Source of the DNA: Diphasiastrum complanatum
Lineage: Eukaryota > Streptophyta > Lycopodiopsida > Lycopodiales > Lycopodiaceae
Direction of reading: 5' to 3'
Assembly: GCA_029204225.1 (NCBI GenBank)
Contig: CM055092.1
Span: forward strand, 58,218,790 to 58,282,789
DNA length: 64,000 nucleotides
Shown: positions 11,960-21,471 of the stretch, piece by piece
Layout: each line of letters opens with the position of its first letter
Numbering within the stretch: position 1 is the stretch's first letter
The notes under the pieces: generated by a model
The model's database searches: none
Seen by the model: the letters and a program-made list of their open reading frames with translations, nothing else
Told to the model about the DNA's origin: nothing
Program-made: the position numbers and the translations under genes

Positions 11960-12757
11960 ATGGCTTCCTCCTCTGATCCTAGGCATGAGCGTTTGTTGTC
12001 CAGTTTTGTCTCTGAGTTCGGTATAGCTGAGCACATAGAGTACTTCAAGTCCCTCTTCTAGCCTTTTCTAAATGTGTTCAGTATGGCACAACAGAGTCCT
12101 GATGTTTTTTATGACCAGTATATCAGATTCAGGGATATAGTCAGTATCCCTCCAATCTCTACATCTAATTTGTCGTTTATGCATTTCACTGATCTCGTAC
12201 ATACTTTTCTCCATTATAAGCAGCGGCTAGAGAGGATGTACACAAAACTTTTTGATCAATTTAAGAATTCCAGTGAATGTAATGTTTGTAATCGAAAATG
12301 TTGTTTTCTAGAGTATCAGACCGAATTTGTGTTTTTCCTTTTGGTACAAATCCCAGTAGAGTCAGATACTTCGATTCTTGATACTGAGATCCCTTCATCC
12401 TCCACTACTGAACATTCCATAAAGAATATCAGTCATTTCTTTGTAGATACTCCTGATAAAGACACTGAATGTTTGAGTGTAGATATTGATATGTTGAGGG
12501 ATGCTTTCATTGAGAAAAATATTGCCAATGAACATTCTAAATGCTTTTTTGATTTGCCAAAATATTATATCAATGAAGATGTGTATATTACAACGACAAA
12601 TTTATGTGTTTTTTTCGATTATCATGAGGATGAGGTGCTTTGACTATTGTCAGGCACCATTACTGAGTTCTCTGACATTGTTGATTTTGAAACCGAAGAC
12701 TTGGTACCGGGCATTGACTATGATGATGAGGAGGGAATTCTGATCCACTACATGTGA
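11960..12757 (+). pseudogene. Unknown 265-codon frame with two in-frame stops (unit 1)
   Basis: One continuous frame starts MASSSDPRHERLLSSF. It is interrupted by TAG at codon 34 (12,059-12,061) and TGA at 12,641-12,643, and otherwise stays open to TGA at 12,755-12,757. The middle (12,074-12,643) is 189 codons long. The part after the second stop is acidic (DFETEDLVPGIDYDDEEG) and still reads like protein. There is one CxxC-x-x-CC cluster (CNVCNRKCC) in the middle. I do not recognise the family. It may be a gag-like or orphan element protein. A promoter-like region precedes it. The two stops are shared by both copies, so they predate the duplication. Confidence 0.5.
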
Positions 12758-13035
12758 TTAGTTACATTCCAACTCTATATAAGGATTGAACCAATGCAAC
12801 TACAACAAGGTTGATAGTAGATCTATGTAACTTACTAACAATTTTCTAAATATCTCTCCCTCTTTGTCTCTCCGTCCCTCCCTCTCCAAGATCCATCTCT
12901 CATTTCCTCCCTCTCAAGTGCAATGCAATGCTCATCACCAACTCCTCAATCAAGATCCTGTGCTCCTGCGCCATCGCTGGGCCAGCATGAAATCCTCTAC
13001 CCATGGTCCCGATGAGAATCTCTCTCTTCTTGGCA

Positions 13036-13090
<55 letters not shown>

Positions 13091-13921
13091 CACAACTTCT
13101 TGGCAGATCATAACATCACCGTCTTTCTAGATCAAAACCAAAAGGCGATTCAAGTTTTTTGTTTTCACGCACTTCTCATTCATGATGAAGAGCTTGCCAA
13201 TTCTTGGAGATAGAGAAAGGGTGGATGGGAGCAAGGATTTAGTAGCCATGGAAAATAGGTCAGAAGAAACAAATGAAACCCGATCTGAAGATGAGAGGGA
13301 GGAGGTTTCTTCAAAAGAATAAAATAATTTTTCCTTTGATTTGATAAAGACATAGTTTAAGAGAGAGTTCGAGAGCAGAATTCTCCCCTAGCAGAAGATT
13401 GATGTGTTATTGTCAGATTTTCCATACTTTCTGAGTTTTTCCTCTCTCTCTCTCTCTCTCTGGCTGGATCGCAACTGTTTGCAGACTGCTCTCTCCATGT
13501 GTACGATGCAACAATCTGACCAAGTTGATTAATGTGTTGCACTACTCACAAGCGGCTAGCCCACTACTGCTCTGAAACGTGTCAATAGTCAGGCTGCTTG
13601 CTTGCGTTCTGATTACTATGGGTGAGAAAACTGCAGGATCTGCTCTTGCTCTTGCTTCACAGATTGTTGAACAGGTTCATCAGGTCGGGCTTGCCGGATA
13701 CGCACGCATGGCATTCTGTTAGTGGTTCAACAATCAATGAGAGGAATGGCACTGGATTTGATAAAACAGACATAAATCTTTAGAATATGCATGAATGTGA
13801 GGGATGAAGGAGACTTTTGACATCACACCTCGGACTGCCATTGGCATCATTATAGGGATATTATTTTTGCTCTCATGCAGCCGTTACAATTAGCAACACC
13901 TTTGAAGACCAAATTTCTCTC
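12758..13921. other. Non-coding, CT-rich stretch with dinucleotide runs
   Basis: It holds pyrimidine-rich sequence (CTCCCTC words from 12,855), the (CT)n run at 13,041-13,087 and a short (CT)n near 13,442-13,460. No frame has protein-like composition apart from artefacts of the repeats. Confidence 0.6.
13041..13087. repeat. (CT)n microsatellite (unit 1)
   Basis: A pure CT run of about 47 bases, flanked on both sides by the word CTTGGCAGAT. The unit 2 counterpart (33,242-33,286) is slightly shorter. Confidence 0.95.
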
Positions 13922-13936
13922 TTATTTGAGCAAATG

Positions 13937-14022
13937 CTTCTTGGTTTCCAAGGGGAGGTTCGAACCTGGGACCAAAGAAACTTTGGATGCCAAGCTAACC
14001 AGTTGAGCCAACCCCGTTGGGT
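13937..14022 (-). mobile_element. 86-bp tRNA-derived SINE, copy 1 (unit 1)
   Basis: Read on the − strand it has an A-box-like TGGCTCAACTGG and, about 35 bases on, a B-box-like GGTTCGAACC: the internal RNA polymerase III promoter of tRNA-derived SINEs. It is bounded by a perfect 15-bp target-site duplication TTATTTGAGCAAATG (13,922-13,936 and 14,023-14,037). The body is unusually short, barely longer than a tRNA, and ends ACCAAGAAG. A second, more diverged copy in the opposite orientation lies at 17,109-17,193. Confidence 0.85.
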
Positions 14023-14037
14023 TTATTTGAGCAAATG

Positions 14038-14935
14038 ATGTAATGCTATGGGAACATCAGTCAGATCAGGTGCTCTTTCACTAAGACAGGCAGTGTTAAC
14101 AGCGGTTAAACATCAGGTGTAATAAATACATCAGGTGAAAGCATCTGGTGTAATAAATGCATCTATACAAAAAGTGATTAGAAGGTGACGGGGACTTTGA
14201 TGAGTATCATCGGTTCGGGCTAGCATATAATTTTCAACATTATATGGTGGAAAAAAAAATCTTGAGACATCATTGTTGACAACTGGCGGCTATTCTGACC
14301 ATTACGCTCGTGGATCCATCTCATCGAGCTGCCATCATTATCCCCTCATAAAAGTCCCCGTCGTCTTGATGCACAAAAGAAGAAGCAGACATAGAAATAC
14401 TGAGGATTCTATTCACATATTTTGCTTGGCCTAAGATAAGCAAATATATTTCTGGAATTATTATTGTTGTTATTATAGGATTGATGTCTTCTCATATTCA
14501 ATTGGAACATGGCTAATTTGCTTGCACGATTTAAACAAGGAGGAGTATTATAAAGAAAATAGCGACTAAGAAGAAATGACGTCATGCCCATGCTCATCTT
14601 AGAAATGCTTTTCACCTTCAATGGAAGCTGCCCTCAGTAATATTCATACCCCGCCCTACACTTCTCAATTTTTGATCATCTTTTCACTGCATTGTCCTTA
14701 CATACCTACTGATTGATAAGTGGTGATAAATTTCATGCACCTAATCCATTTTGAGATCCCGACCCGTTCAAAATTCACATGATGGATAAGGTGGCCATGA
14801 TAATTATAACAAGATAAAATCTGAATTTTCAAGTTTTTTTTGCACAAAAGAATCTATCATTCAGTCAGCTATTTTTTTATCTGAAAATCTTAAAAATCCT
14901 AGCTACGAAAAAACCCTAAAAAAAATCGTCAAATC
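14038..14935. other. No recognisable gene
   Basis: Mixed sequence with short frames lacking motifs. It includes the direct words CATCAGGTG...GTAATAAAT (14,110-14,160) repeated two or three times. A single CCCTAAA-type word near 14,913 is not a telomeric array. Confidence 0.5.
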
Positions 14936-14957
14936 CGCACGCGTGCGCGCGCGCACA

Positions 14958-15012
<55 letters not shown>

Positions 15013-15028
15013 CGAACACACACACACA
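14936..15028. repeat. Z-DNA-prone GCGTGCGC / (CT)n / (CA)n tract (unit 1)
   Basis: An alternating purine-pyrimidine run (GCACGCGTGCGCGCGCGCAC) leads into 50 bases of pure CT (14,961-15,010) and then a short ACACAC run. In unit 2 the CT run is about twice as long. Confidence 0.9.
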
Positions 15029-15039
15029 CTCGACTCGAA

Positions 15040-16690
15040 TTCAGAGAATTTTTCTCACACACACCTTTGCAAAGTACTCTCTGTCTCTCGGAAAATTTAA
15101 TTCTCTCGAAATTTTTCACGAAATTTTTGAGAGAGAGAATTTTTTGCGAAAATTTCGCAAGAGAGATAGAATTCACAAATATTTCCAAGACTTGAAACTG
15201 GAATTTTTGGAGTCTCTAAATTTTTGAGACACAATTTGTGGAGTGACAAAAATTTTGAATCTCGAGATTTTTGAGACTCGAAACTTGAATTTTTTGAGTC
15301 TCTAAATTTTCGAGACAATTTGTGGAGAGACTCGAAACTCAAAATTTTTTAGACTCGAAAATTTGGAGTTTCCAAATTTTCGAGACTCAATTTTTGGAGA
15401 CTCAATTTCGAGGGTCATTGTCAATTTGTGGAGAGGCGAAATTTTAAAGACTCAAGACAATTTGTGGAGAGACCCGAAACTCAAATTTTTTAGATTCGAA
15501 AATTTTGGGTTTCCAAATTTTCGAGACTCAATTTTTGGAGACTCAATTTCGAGGGTCATTGTCAATTTGTGGAGGCGAATTTTTAAAGACTCAAGACACG
15601 AATTTTTGAATTTATTCTCAATGTACATATCGAGGTATTTTGAGGTGCTTTCTAGGTACTTTTTGAGGTATTTTTGAGACTCAATTTTTGGAGACTCCAA
15701 ATTGTTGAGACTCAATTTGTGGAGGAACGAATTTTTGGAGACTCAAGACACAAATTTTTGGAGATATTTTTGAGGTACATTTTGAGGTTTCAATTTTTGG
15801 AGACACGAATTTTTTGAGACTCAAAACTCAAATTCTTGGAGAGTTCATTGTTTAAAGTCTCGAAATTTTTGATACACGAAATTTTCGAGACTCAAAACTT
15901 GAATTTTGGAGTCTCTAAATTTTTGAGACACAATTTGTCGAGAGACAAAAATTTTGAGGTAAGCAAATTTTTTAGACATGAAATTTTCGAGATTTGGAAA
16001 TTTGCTTGCCTTAAAATTTTCGTGTCATTTTTTAAGTCTTCAAATTTTCGAGACAATTTGTGCAAAGACGAAATTTTGTGAAGAGACTCCAAACTCAAAT
16101 TTTTCTAGACTCCAAAATTTGGAGTCTCCAAATTTTTGAGACTCAATTTTTGGACTCCAAATTTTTGAGGTACATTTCGAGGGTCATTGTCAATTTGTGG
16201 AGACGAATTTTTGGAGACTCAAGACGCGAATTTGTGGAAGTATGTGCGGTACATTTTGAGGTACTTTCGAGGGTCAATGTTTTAATTTTCTGAGGTACTT
16301 CTCGAGGTATATCGAGGTATTTTGAGGTACTATCGAGGGTCAGTGTCTCAATTTGTGGCGAGGTTTTTTGATGTATTTCGAGGTATTGAGGGTCAGTGTC
16401 TCAATTTGTGGAGAGACAAATTTTTAAAGATTTCAATTTTTGGAAATATTTTCAAGGTACTTTTTGAGGTTTGAGGTATTTTTTTTAGGGTCAGTGTCAC
16501 ATTCTTCGAGGGCCTCCCGCCGATTTATTCGAAATTTTTGCGAGATTTTCGAGGCCTTTTTGCGTTTCGAGGTATTTTCGTGGAGGCATCGAGATTTTTG
16601 CGAAGCCTTCTGAAATTTTTTTTGAGATATTTTCACGAAAGCTTCAGTGATTTTCACGAAACCTTCAGGGAATTTTTTGCAACATTGGCC
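15040..16690. repeat. Degenerate GAGACTC / AATTTTCGAGAC array (unit 1)
   Basis: About 1.65 kb is built almost wholly from shuffled short words: GAGACTC, AATTTTTGGAG, AAATTTTCGAGAC, CAATTTGTGGAGAG, GAGGTATTTTGAGG and TCGAGGGTCATTGTCAATTT. The last, in variants, occurs at least seven times (near 15,410, 15,551, 16,179, 16,270, 16,333, 16,388, 16,488). Many words are complementary (GAGTCTCGAAAATT against AATTTTCGAGACTC), so the strand can fold into many alternative hairpins. There is no fixed period, unlike a satellite. Apparent open frames only echo the words (FGDS, NLWR, FRDS). Composition drifts from CGAAATTTCG-rich on the left to GAGGTA-rich on the right. Confidence 0.85.
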
Positions 16691-16994
16691 CTCCGCCTCC
16701 AAAAAAATACGACACTCCTCCTCCCCCTCCTAAAAAATGGCTCCCCCTCCCAAAAAACGCCTTCCCCTCCCGAACAATGCGATACGTCGGCTGGCACACT
16801 TCGGCCACGTACACACATACATCTTCCACCCGTCAACAAGGACATACTAAATTTCCAAATCATCGAAAAATCATCGCCCGTCAACGAGATACTCAATTTT
16901 CAAATCATCGGCCGTCGCCTAGATCGGCTGCCATTGCCCGTCAACGACGGGCACTTTCTACTAGTATAGATATATATAAACTTACATACACTTT
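16691..16994. other. C/T-rich tract then plain sequence (unit 1)
   Basis: From 16,690 to about 16,770 the + strand is a C-rich purine/pyrimidine-skewed tract (CTCCTCCCCCTCC with A runs). The sequence AAATTTCCAAATCATCG then recurs with CAATTTTCAAATCATCG (near 16,850 and 16,890). No gene is seen. Confidence 0.5.
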
Positions 16995-17048
16995 TGTATG
17001 CATGGGTGAGGGGACCCATGCATCCTCCTCCCCTCACCCATGCATACA
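16995..17048. repeat. Perfect 19-bp hairpin (unit 1)
   Basis: TGTATGCATGGGTGAGGGG (16,995-17,013) is exactly complementary to 17,030-17,048, with a 16-base loop that itself contains CCCATGCATCC, similar to the arms. It is identical in unit 2. Confidence 0.95.
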
Positions 17049-17072
17049 CATTTGTTGAATTAAAAATTGAGG

Positions 17073-17098
17073 ATGTATGGGGTGCCCACCCCATACAT
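17073..17098. repeat. Near-perfect palindrome, 2-base spacer (unit 1)
   Basis: ATGTATGGGGTG and CACCCCATACAT are separated by CC. In unit 2 the arms extend to 16 bp each (GAGGATG...CATCCTC), while unit 1 has one mismatch in that extension. The SINE target site overlaps the right arm. Confidence 0.95.
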
Positions 17099-17108
17099 TC
17101 TCTTTTGA

Positions 17109-17193
17109 GTCAAGGGTGTTGGCTCAATTGATTATCTTGACATCCAAAGTTTCTTTGGTCTCAAGTTTGAGCCTCCCCTTGGAAACCAAGAAG
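17109..17193 (+). mobile_element. tRNA-derived SINE, copy 2 (unit 1)
   Basis: The body aligns along its whole length with the reverse complement of 13,937-14,022, sharing for example CATCCAAAGTTTCTTTGGTC and the end CCTTGGAAACCAAGAAG. The B box has decayed (GTTTGAGCC in place of GTTCGAACC), as expected from CpG loss. A 17-bp duplication CATACATYCTCTTTTGA flanks it (17,092-17,108 and 17,194-17,210), with one mismatch here and none in unit 2. Confidence 0.85.
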
Positions 17194-17450
17194 CATACAT
17201 CCTCTTTTGACACGTTTTTTAGTTATAACTTTTGTTTATGTATGGGAAAAGTGCATCTCCCCACACATATATACATTCATGTGCATTGAGGGTAGGGCCC
17301 ATAAAAGAATGGATTTAATGTGGAATTTTTTTTTTTTTGGATACAGAGCTACGCCACTAGTGGGTTATACACAATATATACAGCCTGGCCACGCCATCTG
17401 GGCAATGCGCCGCCCATTTCCCATCATCGACGTGCACAAGCAACTAGTAT

Positions 17451-17584
<134 letters not shown>

Positions 17585-17602
17585 ATATATACATAGATAT
17601 GA

Positions 17603-17829
17603 CTTGTCGTGAGAGGATTTTTGCAGATACATAACGTTGACTACACTGAGGCTTTCAATCCAGTAGTTAAACATTCTTCAATCAAACTTCTATTGTCGTT
17701 TGCTGTTGCAGCCGATCTAGAGATACATCAAATGGATGTACATACAACACATCTCAATGGAGTTATCAAAGAAGATATTTACATGATGCAACCTGGAGGT
17801 TATAATTTCGGAAAAAAAAAAAATCATGA
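17603..17829 (+). pseudogene. Copia reverse transcriptase fragment, cut by the deletion (unit 1)
   Basis: The frame reads LVVRGFLQIHNVDYTEAF, then NPVVKHSSIKLLLSFAVAA, then DLEIHQMDVHTTHLNG and IYMMQPGGY. These are the consecutive N-terminal RT blocks of Ty1/copia (LVAKGF, DYTETFSPVVK, LEIHQMDVKTAFLNG, IYMEQPEG). The second Asp-region residue of the palm (DVKTAFL) is partly changed to DVHTTHL. The fragment stops at the deletion scar at 17,828. In unit 2 the RT frame carries on past the same point. Confidence 0.85.
17828..17829. other. Deletion scar, 2-bp microhomology GA
   Basis: Left of this point unit 1 matches unit 2 up to 38,008, and right of it unit 1 matches from 41,758. The dinucleotide GA is shared by both sides. 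The block 38,009-41,759 (3,751 bp) is missing here. Both the copia RT on the left and the LTR on the right are truncated at the scar. Confidence 0.9.
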
Positions 17830-18118
17830 CCCTGGCCTCTGAATCCTATTGGTCCATTTCTGCCTCCCTAATCATTCAAATTTAAAAAAGAGTGAGAACC
17901 ATCCAAATTGGAGGGAAACCCAACTTTATTCACTAACTTGACATTTAGGCCCTGCGACATTAAAAGTCACGCAAAAAGGCCTAAAGTCCTTTTATTGACT
18001 TGTAACTAATCAAATAACTATGTGATCATCGGGTTGGACTTACACACGCAGGGTGCCAAATCCCTCTCACTAATTAACTAGGGTTAGGGTTGCCTTGAGA
18101 TCCGCAAACCCTCCAACA
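17830..18118 (-). mobile_element. Truncated 3' LTR of a − strand element (unit 1)
   Basis: The LTR start on the − strand is TGTTGGAGGG (18,109-18,118), preceded on that strand by a purine tract GGTGGGGGACAC (complement at 18,119-18,130). Unit 2 keeps the whole LTR (41,390-42,048). Here the promoter half was removed by the deletion. Its internal region would be the frames to the right (18.2-20.2 kb). Confidence 0.65.
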
Positions 18119-18168
18119 GTGTCCCCCACCAAAACTGGTGGCGGTCACACGACACCTGCAAGATGCAG

Positions 18169-18903
18169 TTATTGGGGACTTTTATTAGCTTCGCGACGAA
18201 TCTTTATTAAATGGTACTGCACCTTCTCCATAAAGTCGAGTCGGACAATATTAAAATTTAAATTATGTGGCAGAAAACAACGATGGGCTCCTGCAATCCA
18301 CTTTGAGGTCATCCAAGATGTGAAACGAGATTCCAAGGAGCCTCCCATCATTGCTACACAAAAATATAAATGAGCAACTAACAGCTGATCTTTGATATTC
18401 TCTGAGGTCATTGGCTTATTTGGATCGAATGCCAGAGGAGGAAGGAAATCATCCCATCCAGTTGCCACTGATGCCAACAGAGTTAAATCTTTTGCAAACA
18501 TTGCCGATTGTCACACTGTCGGGTCGGGAGAGTGGATATACTCCCGCAGGTATGCTTGTAAGGCCCGGTGGAAATCCACTGATATCGTCCACTGATATGA
18601 CTGATGGATGATTGGCCAATTGGGCGTATGAATTGTGATTTTTTCCATAGCCAATCCCAAATCCTTCCATTTATTCCTTCTCGGCATTGGCAAATAATAG
18701 GGATCTACCCGCAATTGGCGAGGGCTGGCCACATAACTCCTGATTGATTCCGAAGTTTTCTCAAAAACGGTAACTCTCCATGCCGACTGCTCTCGCAATG
18801 CAGGTATTTTGTCCAATTCTTTGCCGACCTCTATTCTTGAGGTATTGAACCTAAGGACCCATCCACCACGCAAGGACTCATGTGGATGTTCTGATAAGAA
18901 ACT
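18169..18903 (-). pseudogene. Unknown 245-codon frame with one in-frame TGA (unit 1)
   Basis: On the − strand a frame opens at 18,903 (SFLSEHPHESLRGGWVLRF) and runs to 18,169 with a single TGA near 18,511 between SPDPTV and QSAMFAKD. Composition is protein-like on both sides of the stop. It lies just upstream of the polypurine tract of the LTR at 17.8-18.1 kb, that is, at the 3' end of the element's internal region, where some plant Ty3 elements carry an extra ORF. I do not recognise any domain. The stop is shared with unit 2. Confidence 0.45.
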
Positions 18904-19127
18904 CTAGATCTGGTCCTCGACGCTGATGGGTCTTCGAAACCCACTGCACTGCCTATAAAATGGGCGATTGTTCTTGTATTTTTGGAGCTCCCCTCTGGTC
19001 CATGCCCGAATCTAGCCCTATATCCATTGGAACTGCAGTTTGGTGCGAAGGGGAGAATTGCGGCATGATCGGAACTGGGATTTGCACTAATTATCTTGTT
19101 GACACATATATCCTATTGTACAATTAA

Positions 19128-20220
19128 TCATTGCAAGAGCTTCATTCCAGTTGAGAGTATCCGTTTGAGAATCGTAATGAGCTCCCAAATTTTTCTCTGA
19201 TCGGTCACAGTATGATCCATTGTTGATGAATCATCATCCTCTTTTTGAACCACTAGTCTGATAGTCCAAGTTGCAGGATCAACTTTGACTGCACGTTCAC
19301 AATTTTCAAAAGTGATTTTCTTGGTACCCCAATTATGAATTACTTGAGCAACTCGTAACCATGGACGTCCCAATAGGACTTGGTAGACATTTGGTGCTTC
19401 TGGTAGATCCATTACTACGAAATTAGTGACGAACTGTACTCCCACAATTCTGACAGGTATATCTTCAATCATTACTCGTGGATGAACTATTGTTTGATTA
19501 GCTAGCTTAATGGCAAAAGTTGCAGGCTTGATCTTTGTAAGGCCCCATTTTGCACATAGCTTTGTAGAAATCAGGTAACTCCTGAACCACCATCTATCAC
19601 AGCTGCTTCTTAGGAAATTGTCTATGTTGTATCTGCAAGGTGATATTCTTTTGTTCACTTTCCCAAGCGGCTCCGACATGGAGTACTTCATTAGATTCTT
19701 CAAATCCAGCACAAAAAGTTGGCTCTTGATGGACTTCTGGTTCTGCTTGAGCTAACTTTTGTGCTAAGACTTCTTTTGCTTTTGGCACCAACTTCAGGAA
19801 CTCTCCCAATGAGATATTAATCTTACTAGATAAAATATTCATGAGCAGTTCTATTTGCGACACTTCCGGTTAAGTCATCTTGAAGGGTTCCTCATGATGA
19901 TGCAACTGATCATTCATATCTGTACGTGAATTTCTTGGAGGCTGCAATGGTGAAGAACGAACTTCGGCAGTTGCTTTAGCAGCTTCAAGCTCCTCTTCCT
20001 CTTGTAGATGTTTAATCCACTGCCTCATATCTTGATATCTTCTTTTTTCTGCATGAAGATTGGGATAGACTCTAAATGCTGTTGGTATATCGGTTAACGG
20101 TATAGAGTCAGCGGGTACTAAATCCGCCACTGGTTCTTTATGCTTTTGTGCTCTGGTGACCATCATCAAGGGTACACTTGATTTATTTTGAGCTTCTGGT
20201 CTTCGCTTGATTGTTATCAA
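19128..20220 (-). pseudogene. Ty3-like gag tail and aspartic protease, frameshifted (unit 1)
   Basis: From 20,220 leftward there is a charged segment (PEAQNKSSVPLMMVTRAQKH, later QEEEELEAAKATAEV), then a gag-like piece (19,863-19,597), then a protease. The protease active-site word reads VIDGGSGV (Asp codon at 19,592-19,594). One base is missing right after it, and the rest continues in another frame: LISTKLCAKWGL, VVMDLPEAPNVYQVLLGRPW, IHNWGTKKITFE. DGG-S-G, the flap region and the LLGRPWL word are typical of retropepsins of plant Ty3 elements. RT and integrase of this element are absent. Both units share the frameshift. Confidence 0.75.
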
Positions 20221-20224
20221 ATTT

Positions 20225-21471
20225 ACAGGAGCTGTATTGGTGGTGTCTTTGGTTTTGATGGACAGTCTTTATAACAATGCCCATAACCACAGTCATCGGA
20301 GCTCGATGCAAGCTCCACAATTCCAATCCATCACACAATTCATAAAGTTTTTTTGCGACAAAGAAAATGGTTTACTGGGTTATTGTGAAAGATTGACGAC
20401 TTATGGTGTTGCAAACTTGGTTTAGAAAATACATAATTTAGAATGTTAAATGGGTTGCTTGCTGACTATAGAGAAAACGAGACCGCATTATTTCAAACAA
20501 AAGAAGATAATGTGTTAAATTTGAATGCAAGTAACGATCAATTTCGACAAGTTGTTCAAACATTACGTATATCAAATGACCAGTTAAAAGAAAAAACTTG
20601 CATAGATAAGAAATATAAAAGAAACAAACAAAAAGGAATTCTGAAGGACATTGATGAGCTTTCGCTAAATGGAGGCCAACGGAGGAAAAGGATTCAAGCA
20701 TTCGAGTAAGGATTTGATTTGAATCATTTAATTTTTGTTTCGTGAAGTAGCATGACATTTATTATGTGGCCTATTTGGGTTTCTTGATTTTCATAATCAT
20801 TTGCAGATCAGCATTGGTTGCAAATGAGCATCTGAGGGACAATGACATGATCAAAAAATCATTGAGTTCGGTATTGACAACCAAGTCCACAAAGTCTTTA
20901 TTGGACAATAATCAATATTCTCGAATCAAGTCCAAAGTCACTGAGGCTTTGATGAACGAGGTCGGTAAGGTAATCGACCGAACGTTAATTCAAAGAGCAT
21001 GTGATTTCTCAGGTATTAGCAGGGAGGCATATGCCAATATATTTAAAATTATTAATGAGGCTTTTGGACAATTGCATGTAAGAAAATTTCCCATTCCTCG
21101 TCCTTTTCAGATAACATTGGAGAGAGATGTATTGAATAAGGGTATGCAAAACGTCATTGGAATCCCTTTTCACATCAATGAGATTTACAATTCAAAGTCT
21201 GACAATTTGTCATATGATTCTACCAACAACTTATTTGTGGATTTGAATCAGTTATTGAGATTTATAGTAAAATTCTATAATATTACAAGTGTTAGTATGA
21301 GCAAACTTATTTTGGTGGTCAAGCTAGATGAATCGGAAGTCATAAAAGGACAAAAGTTGGAAAGAGTAAGTATTACTCTCATGAACGGAGCATTGAACAA
21401 TGCAACAAACTCAAGGGATCTCAACTTCAGTGTGCAATCAAAAAACAACATATGGCGGCTTGCATGTTTTT
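20225..21471 (+). pseudogene. Intron-bearing gene fragment, unknown family (unit 1)
   Basis: Three coding stretches follow one another: 20,225-20,422 (ends GYCERLTTYGVANLV then TAG), 20,443-20,705 (coiled-coil-like, rich in Q, N, K) and 20,807-21,471. Between the last two lies a clean 101-bp GT-AG intron (20,706-20,806, GTAAGG...TTTGCAG) that keeps the frame: GA + A gives Glu, then SALVANEHLRD. The first and second stretches are out of frame with each other. The last contains LILVVKLDESEVIKGQKLER and VSITLMNGALNN, which look like a conserved domain I cannot name. It ends where the opposite-strand fragment begins. An intron argues for a copied genomic piece rather than a retrocopy. Confidence 0.5.

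Noticed and set aside
11960-12757. An endogenous pararetrovirus protein as an identity for the two-stop frame
   Set aside because: No RT, coat-protein zinc finger or movement-protein motif is nearby; the single Cys cluster does not match the CCHC pattern.
14943-15227. Open frames rich in LSLSLS or RERERE across the CT runs, and similar ones near 13,020, 33,240 and 35,150
   Set aside because: They are translations of (CT)n microsatellites and have no protein content of their own.
15363-15677. Repeat-containing frames such as NLWR/FGDS in the GAGACTC array
   Set aside because: Residue repeats mirror the DNA words on both strands; there is no start context and no conserved domain.
18071-18092. 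Telomere-like AGGGTTAGGGTT near 18,080, and CCCTAAA near 14,913
   Set aside because: One or two units only, inside an LTR or in plain sequence; not an interstitial telomere array.
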